Shown here piece by piece: positions 1-8,398 of a DNA stretch of 64,000 nt. The notes under the pieces are model-generated. The model was not told the origin of the DNA. It saw only the letters and a list, made by a program, of their open reading frames with translations, and did no database searches. A program made the translations under genes and the position numbers. Each line of letters starts with the position of its first letter. The first letter of the stretch is position 1. The DNA is from Chitinivorax tropicus (GTDB taxonomy: Bacteria > Pseudomonadota > Gammaproteobacteria > Burkholderiales > SCOH01): the NCBI RefSeq assembly GCF_014202905.1, contig NZ_JACHHY010000016.1, positions 1-64,000 of the forward strand, in the 5' to 3' direction.

Positions 1-89
1 CCGAGATCAAGACCGACAGCCGCCGTGTCATCGACTACCTGCTGTCCCCGATCAAGGAGGTCTTCAGTGAGGCTATTCGCGAGCGATGA
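1..89 (+). CDS. HlyD-family type I secretion membrane fusion protein, C-terminal fragment
   Basis: Reading from base 3, the frame gives 28 residues ending in ...SRRVIDYLLSPIKEVFSEAIRER and then TGA at 87-89. An 'RRVI-YLLSP-K---SE--RER' tail is typical of the C-terminus of HlyD/LapC-type adaptor proteins, which bridge the inner-membrane ABC transporter and the outer-membrane channel in type I secretion. The gene starts outside the window, so only its end is seen. It stops 193 bases before the RTX-type toxin gene on the same strand. That position fits an operon in which the transporter exports the toxin. The family call rests on a short tail from memory of the family, so it is good but not certain. 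Confidence 0.7.
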   Translation, partial: EIKTDSRRVIDYLLSPIKEVFSEAIRER

Positions 90-229
90 GGGGTAACAAC
101 AGGGCGCCGACGCACCACGTGCAGCACTTCGTAGAGTGCTCCGGTGCAGGTCAGCTGGATTCGCAATGAATATGGAGGACTCATCAATTGGAGGTAACCA
201 CCACAATTTGAGCAGCAAATCATGACAGG

Positions 230-250
230 ACGCTATGAATGCCATAGCGT
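230..250 (+). promoter_or_regulatory. Perfect 8-bp hairpin upstream of the toxin gene
   Basis: ACGCTATG at 230-237 is the exact reverse complement of CATAGCGT at 243-250, with a 5-base loop. It lies between the hlyD-like stop and the toxin start and is followed by ATTTTG rather than a real T-run. It could be a weak terminator or attenuator between secretion genes and toxin, or an operator. The toxin ATG at 283 has a plausible ribosome binding site (AGGG, about 8 bases upstream). Confidence 0.35.
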
Positions 251-282
251 GATTTTGAGAAATAGCCAAGTAGGGAATTTAT

Positions 283-3200
283 ATGCCAAGCACACCCAGT
301 AAAACAGAAGTCAATGTCAATCGAAATGGATTTGATTTTTCCTGGACATTCGATCCATCAACCGGCCTATCGGAAGGCTTTGATTTTGCAAGAGCAGAAG
401 CAGCCCTGAAAGAAAAGGGTTACGTCTTTGTCGGATACCATGGCACAAACATAGCAGCGGCCAAATCCATTGCCGAAGATGGCGTCAGAGACCCCGGAAC
501 CCGAAGCGAGACTGATCCGAATAATGTTTTCTATACCTCGCCCTCTGCAGAAGTGGCACATGGTTATAGTTTGCCGAGCGTGGACGATCCCGCAAGAGGG
601 GGCGATCCCGCAGAGAGGGCAAGGGCACTCGGAGACTCACGTGGCGTTCTGTTGAGAGTCTATCTACCTGCTGATGTAGTTCAGAAATACGGGTATCAGT
701 TTGATGCATCAACAGATGCTCACACATCGCTCGGTGACACCGATGTTCAAGCTCTGCTCAGTCATATGCAGTCAAAAGGCGAACCATTCCTGTTATCCGG
801 GCCGCAAGGCTCTGCTGCAGACGACCTGAGCCATCGACTACCCGCGACCTTGATCAATTACCGGATGGCGGAACGGGCGATTGCCATCCCGTCGACAGTT
901 GTCGGAACGAATGTACATTTAGCGCCATATACATCATCCAGCGCGGAGCCAACTGATCTTGCACATGTCAAGACCTTAAGCGTTTCGAAGAATGCGGCAG
1001 GCAAGCTGGTGTTCACACCACAGGAGTCACGGGCTCAATTGATTTCCGACACCTACAAGCCTGAGCTCGCCATGAAAGATGTTCAACCCGTCCCAAGTGT
1101 TGATGTGGACCCAGCCGCTTTCTTTACGCCCTCCGCCGAGCTAGCCAGGCCGGAGCCATTTCGCCCCAGACCGACCCCATTTTCTGACTTAAATTCGATC
1201 AAATCACACTTCCGCAACATTATCCTGGACCCATCCCCCATCGGCACAAGCGCTAATTTGATTGAGGCAATGAATGGTCGCTTGCCTAAAAAAGACTTCG
1301 TAGTCGCTGGACTAGTATTGAAGCAACACAGTATTGCCTATAAGCAAGCAATTGAGGCACTGGATCGCTATTCGGAGTTGAATCGAAAAATTGGCCTTGG
1401 TGATCATGCCCCTGATCGTCTGGCAGTAGTTGCTGAGCTGGATACGGCGGTGAAGGCGATTGTAGCTGCTGCCAATAGCTATATCGACCAGCATGCGGCT
1501 GATCCGGAAAAAAAATCTGCTGTGGCAGTCATGAGGCGTTTGGGAAATGATGCCACCAGGGAATCCAATGTAATAACCAATCTAAGCAATGATTTACGTA
1601 GTTCGGGTGATATTGCCACTTATGGTGCCAGCTTGCCTTTGGCAGACGCGCTAACGGTCAAGCGCAATAAGCTCAATCTCGAAACAATAGCAACTCGTGC
1701 TGCCTGGCGCGAATACTTCTTTTCCTCTGCGGAGTTGGAGCTGGGTGCCGATCTGGCAAGGTCGATGGCATACAAGTACTTTTCCATGGAGAGTACTCAT
1801 GCGTCGGAAAGCACCCTTACGCCCGAGGCAGCTCAGACGGCTGCCATTGCCGAGGGGCGGCAATTACAGAGACTGCGCAGTAGTGCTATTGATACTGTGA
1901 TCATTAATGGCAAGTCTGTAACACTTGCGAGAGAACTAGGCAACCGTAAGGCGTTCGCAGAACAATTCAAAGAGGTATCTGACTACAAGACTAAAGAGCA
2001 GATCTGGAAGGATCAGGCAGCGTTTAATAATGCTCGTCTTGAGGTGCTGGTGACCGATGGTAAAGCATTGATTGAATCCACACCGGCGGAGCAAATCTCA
2101 TCGGTTCGACAGTATACCAAAGGGTTTAGCAATTACCTCAGCCCATATCTCCGGACCGGTGGAATCAGAGCAACTAAAACCAAAGAAGAATTGGATACTG
2201 GGCTCGCCTTGTATGAGGGTTCGCTAAAGAAGATGCCGGCGTACCGTGGGCCCCTCTTCCGCGCTATACGCGATGAAGGGATTCGAGAGGCATTGGCAAG
2301 TGGAAGAATCGGGGTGGGAGATGTAATCGGTGACGCCGCATTCATGTCCACCTCATTCCGCATGAACACCTTGAAAACGCTACAGTTTTTTGAAACACCA
2401 CCAAGCCTTGTGGTGTTTGACATCGACTCTGATCAGGGCAGGCGGCTGCCAAAACTCGTCGCCGAGGTCACTAATCCACAGGATGAGGTTATCCTACCAC
2501 GGGATGGTCGGTATCAGATTGTCGGCTATTCACTCTATCACGAACCTGGTAAAAAACCTGGGGAGCTAGGTCGCCCAGTGACCTATATCAAAGTCAAGCA
2601 CATGGTCGGCCTGAACGCACACGATGTATATCAAATGAACAATGGCGCCATGGGTAGACCTCCAGTTTTACATACCATTTCTGATTTTGGGCCGGATGGT
2701 CGTACCGTGCGTGATCTACTACTATGGAATGACTTCCAAAATACCCATGCCAAAACATTTTCGGCATTGGCCAATAGTGAATCCGTCGTTTCCAAATTCG
2801 TGCCACAGTCATTGTTCCTGAAGCAAGCCGAGGGCGATGCGCGTCTCGGGCTATGCAAAGGACTGAGTCAAATATGGGCTCAGGTCATGATGAAGGGTGG
2901 CGATACTGCGGTAAAAGGCTTATTTGACAATCTGTTCATTTTGTCAGCAATGGAAGACCCCGCACGAACCTCCGTTGATGACTTGGCCTTTTCCAATATC
3001 TTCCGCAGTAATGTGGAGGATATCCACAATCAAATCAGTAACACGGATCTTTCCGCCAAAGGCTCACTCAGTTTGGCCGAGGTGATGTCTGGTCTGGCTG
3101 CAGCCAATCAAAGCAAGACATGGATGCTCAATACCGCAAACCACGCCATGGCGCTTTCTGTTACGGTAGAAGGCGATCAACGTCGCTATTCGTTTTATGA

Positions 3201-6200
3201 TCCCAATCTGGGGCAATTGACCTTCAATACGCCAGACGTGGATGTGGTGCGTAATACCATCCAAACACATCTGAACAATCTGCGGGATCTCTATCAGGTT
3301 AGTGACCGTTTTGCTGCAGTCTATGAGGTCAATCCTCCACAGTCCAGCCTAGCAATCGATGTGATGACCAAGCCATATCAGACCACGCTCGAAAAGCTGG
3401 TGGCAATGGACAACACGCAAGGTAAGATTTTTGGGGCAGGGCAGACAATTGGTCGCGCAGACTTGTTCAAAGCCGGCGCAACGATCAACGGTAACAGAGT
3501 CAACGAACGGACTGATTTCGACGCAGTCAACACGATGTCAGATCTGAAATTTGACAGTGAGCTGTTGTTGAAACATGTACTTACCCTGCAGAACAATGGC
3601 GGGGCAGATGACGCCTCACTGTACCTCAGCTTGTTTGGCGACAAGGCCAACACCCCGCTGAATGATGCCCAGCTGCTCAATCTGCTGACCAACAATCCCG
3701 AGCCTGCATCACTGGCCACCATCGCTTCCTACCTAAATGGCCAGCGCACCACTGGTTCAGACGTGACAAGCGGTCGCGGAACGCTGGTCGAGCGCTTTAC
3801 CAGCTACGCCAATACCCTGATCACAGATAAGGCCAACCCGCCCGCAAGCCTGGGTGCGGACATGAGGCTTTGGTTGAAGGTGCAGACCTTTGCCAGCGAA
3901 ACCAAGCGTGATGGCGCATGGCTCAACGATCCAGAAGCAGTGCGCGATGTCGGCAACCTGCTGAAATTCGAGCAAGGCAAAGTCTCTTTGAAGGCACGCT
4001 TTGAAAACAGTTTGAGTGATCGAAAGAAAGCTTCGCTTCAGGCGATCGTCGACACTGCCAATATCCGACAGCTGCGGGCATTGGATGAGGCGAATCCGCT
4101 TGAATCTGGCATTAGCCGCGAGCAACTGTACAAATTGGGTGCAAATATAGATGGCCAACCTGTCGATGCCCTGAGTAATTTCAAATCCGACAAATTGCGC
4201 TTTGATGCTACACGCTTTGCCAATACTTTCACCACCGCGTCAGATTACGAGCAAGCTCAATATCTGGGCAAGCTGAAAGAGTTGGCCAAGCCCGGCACCA
4301 CCCCCGAAGATCTGGTCACCGGTCAGGGAGAGGCCGTCGATGTAATGAAACAAGCCATTACCCAATTGGCGCAAATCGACACACCAAAGACTGCTTCTGA
4401 CAGAATCAAAACCATCTCACAAAACATTCAGACAGCAGGTCGTGGTGCCCTCGCTGCTGGTGTAACACTCAAAGTGGTGGATAAGTATGGCAAGGTCAAT
4501 GGCATCTGGTCAGCGCTGAAGGCTCTGAGCAAAGGCGATTCGGCGGGCTTCAAAGTCAGCACTGGTGGTGTAGCCAACATCTTTGGCGGCGAGCTGGCTG
4601 AAGCCATTGCGCGCAAAGGTGGTGCGGCATTGCTGAAAACCGCCGTAGCATCCCTCAAAACCGTTCCTGGCTCAGTCGTGCGTGGTTTAGGGAAAGTACT
4701 TGGCAGAGGAGCTGGTGTCATCGGTGCATTGGCGAGTGCACCATTCGATATCTATTACGGTATTGTCGAGCCACTCAAGGGTCTTGATAAGAAGACAGGG
4801 CTGGAGAGACAAGATGCCATCTACTCCATCACCAGTTCATCGATTTCACTGGGGGTTGGGGTCATCGTTGCGGCGTTAGCCATGGTAGCCAGCGGGCCGG
4901 CTGCCATTATCGGTGCAGTGTTCGCCGTGGGAATGATTCTGACTGATCGCATCTACAGCGCAGTACGCGCGGTACAAGCTATTGAAGAAAAAGTCCCATT
5001 GACCGGCATGCAAAAGCTGGAACAAGGTTGGCGTGCGTTTACTGGTCAAGGAATCAGCCATGAATTGGTTGACCAGATGAATGAGAAGACTGAGAGCGAT
5101 AAACTCCAGGAGCAGTTGACCAAGTCTGCCAAAGACTATCTGAATGGCAACTCTGTATACTCCACCTTCGTCTACAGCATGCCCACTGTCAACGCAGAGA
5201 AATTTGCTACATTCAAGCGGGGTGAGAATGTATGGCAGCTCGAAAGTGAAAAAGATAAAACTGATCATGATCATGCTCACCTTCGTACTGGAACATATGA
5301 GCCGACTGGATTCATTGCAACCAAAAAAGAATTCTGGGAAGCCTATTACCAAGCCAGCAACGAAAATTTTGACTTCTCTGATACTGGCAACCAAAGCTCA
5401 CGCAGCGAAGGGCTGCAGGTAGTTGAACAAACCAGCGGTTCTGATGTGGCCGCAAAAGGTGCCACCTTCCAGTTGGAGAATGGCGATGACAAAGGCAAAG
5501 GGTTCAGCAAACGCACCAACCTTTTCCTGATGGAAGCCGGCAACAAAGAGCTCACCGGCGGTGAGCTGGACGATACCTTCGTCCTAGATGCCAACTCCAG
5601 AATCGTTGGCGATGTCGACCGGCATGGCAATCCTGATCCCTATTTTGCCCAGGCACGGGCGGCCCGTGCAGCCAAGGTTGGTACGTATCGCTACAATCTA
5701 GACGCAGGTGCAGGTGACTCGGATACCCTACAACTCAACACCGATCTCAAAGATACCGGCTATGTTGGCTATCACATTGATATGTCAGCACAGACTATTG
5801 GTATCAAGAAAGAGGATGGTAGTCTGGTCAACCAGGGACGCTTTGCCAATTTCGAGCATATATTGCAAAGCAGAGATGCTGCAACGTATACCTCGCAGCA
5901 CCATCTGATTGGCAACGAGGGCAGAAACATATTGATCGGCAAAGGTCGCGATACTTTAGAAGGCAAGGGAGGTAATGATCTCTATCAGATCGGTACCTTG
6001 CGTGCTGGCGACCAAGTCACCATCATTGAAACACCAGCCAAGACCAACGCTGATGCCAATGAAGTTATTCTGGGCACTCAGCTGACCAGCATTGATGATT
6101 GGCAGATCGCTCAGAATGACTTGGTCATCCATCTGAATTCGGGCAGTAGCGTCTTGATCAAGGACATGTATGTTCGCGATGAATCTGGTACCCGCGTTCG

Positions 6201-8055
6201 TCAAACCAAACCATTCAATTTCTACACCTCGGATGGTTTCATCTTGACACCGGTTCTGCCCAACACGATCGCCAGCACTGAGGCAGAGACTTTCTCGACA
6301 TTCTCAATCAATACCATGCATATGCCCACAGAGGCCAACGCATGGTTTAGAGGGGGTAAGGCAGGCGTGGCCGTCGACTTGGCTAGTCGCACAATCACAC
6401 CTACCCGCAGAACGGATATCACCTTGCTCCAGAACCAGGAGAGCATTTCCTATCAAGCTAATCAGGCACAACCGCAGACAAAATTCTGGTTGGATCATGC
6501 CGCATCTAGCCTAGCTTTGTCCGTCAGTATGGACTTGAACCCCTTGGTTACCGGATTCTCTTCATTCGATAAGGAATCAACAGTTCAATTCGAGCGACTC
6601 GTCTTGACTTTAACTGCCAACCAAGGCACCGCTCAGGAAAAGCATTACCAGATCGATGTTGGCTCATTCCTGGGTAATACTGCTCAAACCTGGTACTCTA
6701 AAAAGGAAAACAAGCTTATTTTCAAACCAATGGATGGTGCAAAGGCAATATTTGATGACCTGCGCATCTACACCACGGATGGTTATGAACTTGCCTTGAG
6801 TAAGGAATTGGGTGCATTGCTTCAAAACTTCAGATATCAAGATCGATTGTTTGGCCCAAGCATCCAAAGCGATCCGCAAACCATCGCGCTCAGCAGCAAT
6901 CTGGCCATCGATCCGAGTGATATGCTAACCAGCAAGAAGAGCGATACTGTCCTGCCGAAAGCAATAACACTCAGCGAGCGTTATCAACTAATCAGCACAA
7001 TGGGTACGACTTCTGAGGATATCCTTTCGGGAGATCAAACTGACAACGTGTTTGTCCTTGAAACCCCGCTTCAAAGCAATACTGAATCGTTGTTGGAAGC
7101 GTTTGACGAAGTTGCGGGTAAGGCAGGTAGTGATACTTATGTCTACAAGCAAGGTTGGGCCAACATTAACAATGCAGACGACTCAGCAGATCCAACTGAT
7201 ATCGCCGTTGACAATCTGATCATCAATCATGACCTGACAGCGGCGAGTATCATGAAATTTAGTGATGCTTTGTATGTTGATGTGCTTAACAGCGGGACCG
7301 TATACCTCAATAACTATTTTGTCAAAGATAGTCAAGGCATATATCGCAATGCTCATATTGACATGACGTTCAAAGGTGGCGATCAAGTACGAATCACTCC
7401 CACTGAGGATGGCCCGCATTTTGCAAGCACCATCACGCTGTCGGATGAAAAGCGTGATCGTATCATCGATCTCTCCAAATACAATGCCGTAGCGGTATTC
7501 GGAAATATTGGCAATGAGCAATTCACGGCGACCCGTCAGCTGAATGATCAGGTCTACTTGAGTGGGGGCAATGGCGCAGACGTGTATGACTTACAGAAAA
7601 TCAGCAATGTTGTCATTGACAATCGCGCACAAGACAAACAGAGCGATACACTGAAGATTTACATGTCAACCCAGCCTTCAGCATCTGAGGAGCAAGACCT
7701 GAAGTTCAGCCGGTTTGACCATAATCTGGTACTACAGTGGGATGCCGGGAATACTTCCAGTGGCCATGTCGGTCAAGCCATCATTGAGGACTATTTCCTG
7801 GATGCAACGTATCAGCATCTGGACATTGAGCTCTATGACAGCACCGGTGCGCAGAGGAGCCGCATCCTCAGCGATCAGGTCAAGGCAAAGGCTGATCTCG
7901 CTGTTATATCAACAGATCTGACCTCTCGCTCGGCAGATCTGCTGATTGAAGCATTGGCTGGTTTCAATACCCAGGTGGATGTCAGTGCCACATTGGCGAA
8001 GCGTTTTGGTATACACCAGCAGAACACGCCGCAGTTGGCGGGTAGCTTGGTGTAA
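283..8055 (+). CDS. Giant multi-effector toxin: DT/ExoA-like ART, second ART, C58 peptidase, Tcd/Mcf-like pore, RTX tail
   Basis: 2590 residues with no N-terminal signal peptide. Residues 31-210 resemble the catalytic domain of Pseudomonas exotoxin A (GYVFVGYHGT, then FY and GY eleven residues apart, then AERAIAIPS). The candidate NAD-site residues are H53, Y84, Y95 and E197. Residues 598-774 form a second ADP-ribosyltransferase (YRG at 654-656, STS at 689-691, QDE at 733-735). Residues 845-1000 carry a C58 cysteine peptidase triad C858, H954, D973. Residues about 1380-1560 are a glycine/alanine-rich amphipathic and hydrophobic stretch like the TcdA/TcdB and Mcf/FitD translocation region. Degenerate RTX motifs occur near residues 1756, 1877-1904, 2247 and 2427. 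The tail holds ADLLIEALAGF, like many type I secretion signals. Inferred role: a secreted toxin that delivers two ADP-ribosylating effectors into eukaryotic cells, with C58 possibly releasing them. Residues 211-597 are unassigned. Confidence 0.85.
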   Translation: MPSTPSKTEVNVNRNGFDFSWTFDPSTGLSEGFDFARAEAALKEKGYVFVGYHGTNIAAAKSIAEDGVRDPGTRSETDPNNVFYTSPSAEVAHGYSLPSVDDPARGGDPAERARALGDSRGVLLRVYLPADVVQKYGYQFDASTDAHTSLGDTDVQALLSHMQSKGEPFLLSGPQGSAADDLSHRLPATLINYRMAERAIAIPSTVVGTNVHLAPYTSSSAEPTDLAHVKTLSVSKNAAGKLVFTPQESRAQLISDTYKPELAMKDVQPVPSVDVDPAAFFTPSAELARPEPFRPRPTPFSDLNSIKSHFRNIILDPSPIGTSANLIEAMNGRLPKKDFVVAGLVLKQHSIAYKQAIEALDRYSELNRKIGLGDHAPDRLAVVAELDTAVKAIVAAANSYIDQHAADPEKKSAVAVMRRLGNDATRESNVITNLSNDLRSSGDIATYGASLPLADALTVKRNKLNLETIATRAAWREYFFSSAELELGADLARSMAYKYFSMESTHASESTLTPEAAQTAAIAEGRQLQRLRSSAIDTVIINGKSVTLARELGNRKAFAEQFKEVSDYKTKEQIWKDQAAFNNARLEVLVTDGKALIESTPAEQISSVRQYTKGFSNYLSPYLRTGGIRATKTKEELDTGLALYEGSLKKMPAYRGPLFRAIRDEGIREALASGRIGVGDVIGDAAFMSTSFRMNTLKTLQFFETPPSLVVFDIDSDQGRRLPKLVAEVTNPQDEVILPRDGRYQIVGYSLYHEPGKKPGELGRPVTYIKVKHMVGLNAHDVYQMNNGAMGRPPVLHTISDFGPDGRTVRDLLLWNDFQNTHAKTFSALANSESVVSKFVPQSLFLKQAEGDARLGLCKGLSQIWAQVMMKGGDTAVKGLFDNLFILSAMEDPARTSVDDLAFSNIFRSNVEDIHNQISNTDLSAKGSLSLAEVMSGLAAANQSKTWMLNTANHAMALSVTVEGDQRRYSFYDPNLGQLTFNTPDVDVVRNTIQTHLNNLRDLYQVSDRFAAVYEVNPPQSSLAIDVMTKPYQTTLEKLVAMDNTQGKIFGAGQTIGRADLFKAGATINGNRVNERTDFDAVNTMSDLKFDSELLLKHVLTLQNNGGADDASLYLSLFGDKANTPLNDAQLLNLLTNNPEPASLATIASYLNGQRTTGSDVTSGRGTLVERFTSYANTLITDKANPPASLGADMRLWLKVQTFASETKRDGAWLNDPEAVRDVGNLLKFEQGKVSLKARFENSLSDRKKASLQAIVDTANIRQLRALDEANPLESGISREQLYKLGANIDGQPVDALSNFKSDKLRFDATRFANTFTTASDYEQAQYLGKLKELAKPGTTPEDLVTGQGEAVDVMKQAITQLAQIDTPKTASDRIKTISQNIQTAGRGALAAGVTLKVVDKYGKVNGIWSALKALSKGDSAGFKVSTGGVANIFGGELAEAIARKGGAALLKTAVASLKTVPGSVVRGLGKVLGRGAGVIGALASAPFDIYYGIVEPLKGLDKKTGLERQDAIYSITSSSISLGVGVIVAALAMVASGPAAIIGAVFAVGMILTDRIYSAVRAVQAIEEKVPLTGMQKLEQGWRAFTGQGISHELVDQMNEKTESDKLQEQLTKSAKDYLNGNSVYSTFVYSMPTVNAEKFATFKRGENVWQLESEKDKTDHDHAHLRTGTYEPTGFIATKKEFWEAYYQASNENFDFSDTGNQSSRSEGLQVVEQTSGSDVAAKGATFQLENGDDKGKGFSKRTNLFLMEAGNKELTGGELDDTFVLDANSRIVGDVDRHGNPDPYFAQARAARAAKVGTYRYNLDAGAGDSDTLQLNTDLKDTGYVGYHIDMSAQTIGIKKEDGSLVNQGRFANFEHILQSRDAATYTSQHHLIGNEGRNILIGKGRDTLEGKGGNDLYQIGTLRAGDQVTIIETPAKTNADANEVILGTQLTSIDDWQIAQNDLVIHLNSGSSVLIKDMYVRDESGTRVRQTKPFNFYTSDGFILTPVLPNTIASTEAETFSTFSINTMHMPTEANAWFRGGKAGVAVDLASRTITPTRRTDITLLQNQESISYQANQAQPQTKFWLDHAASSLALSVSMDLNPLVTGFSSFDKESTVQFERLVLTLTANQGTAQEKHYQIDVGSFLGNTAQTWYSKKENKLIFKPMDGAKAIFDDLRIYTTDGYELALSKELGALLQNFRYQDRLFGPSIQSDPQTIALSSNLAIDPSDMLTSKKSDTVLPKAITLSERYQLISTMGTTSEDILSGDQTDNVFVLETPLQSNTESLLEAFDEVAGKAGSDTYVYKQGWANINNADDSADPTDIAVDNLIINHDLTAASIMKFSDALYVDVLNSGTVYLNNYFVKDSQGIYRNAHIDMTFKGGDQVRITPTEDGPHFASTITLSDEKRDRIIDLSKYNAVAVFGNIGNEQFTATRQLNDQVYLSGGNGADVYDLQKISNVVIDNRAQDKQSDTLKIYMSTQPSASEEQDLKFSRFDHNLVLQWDAGNTSSGHVGQAIIEDYFLDATYQHLDIELYDSTGAQRSRILSDQVKAKADLAVISTDLTSRSADLLIEALAGFNTQVDVSATLAKRFGIHQQNTPQLAGSLV

Positions 8056-8398
8056 TCCGTCTGGGTTGGTTTGCCTGGAACGGTAAGGCTTGTCCCCTGA
8101 GGTGGTCTATACCGCTGCAGGGGGTGGGCAGCCCACTGTACCGCCTCGGCGGGTCGAGTGGGGCTTTCAGGTAACAAGCCGCCCCGGTTGCATTCACCAA
8201 TAGTAGGCCATGTCGGATGCACAGGCAGTTGCTGTGCATCCTGCCAGTGAGGGCATCTCGAAAAGTCCGTATTTCTTCTGCCATCTGCCGCAAGTGTATG
8301 CGGCACACGGCAAGTGAGATCAGGTTTTTCGAGGTGCCCTTTTTCCTACCGTTTCGACGGGCACTCTATCACCAGCCTGAGTGGCAATTCGGGCCCAA
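8056..8398. other. Intergenic gap between toxin and AraC-type gene
   Basis: No gene is supported here. Short open frames in the gap lack ribosome binding sites and recognisable sequence. The gap contains the inverted-repeat element at 8250-8340 and otherwise nothing recognised. The toxin gene (rightward) and the AraC-type gene (leftward) converge here. Confidence 0.5.
8250..8340. repeat. 91-bp element with 15-bp near-perfect terminal inverted repeats
   Basis: AGGGCATCTCGAAAA (8250-8264) and TTTTCGAGGTGCCCT (8326-8340) are inverted repeats with one mismatch, which would be a G:U pair in RNA. Between them sits a nested hairpin, TGCCGCA/TGCGGCA, around 8286-8302. The right arm is followed by a run of T. 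It could be a two-way terminator between the convergent genes, or the remnant of an insertion sequence or MITE. No target-site duplication was seen. Confidence 0.45.

Noticed and set aside
167..226. Possible 19-codon peptide between the hlyD-like gene and the toxin
   Set aside because: No ribosome binding site at a suitable distance and no recognisable leader sequence; too short to support.
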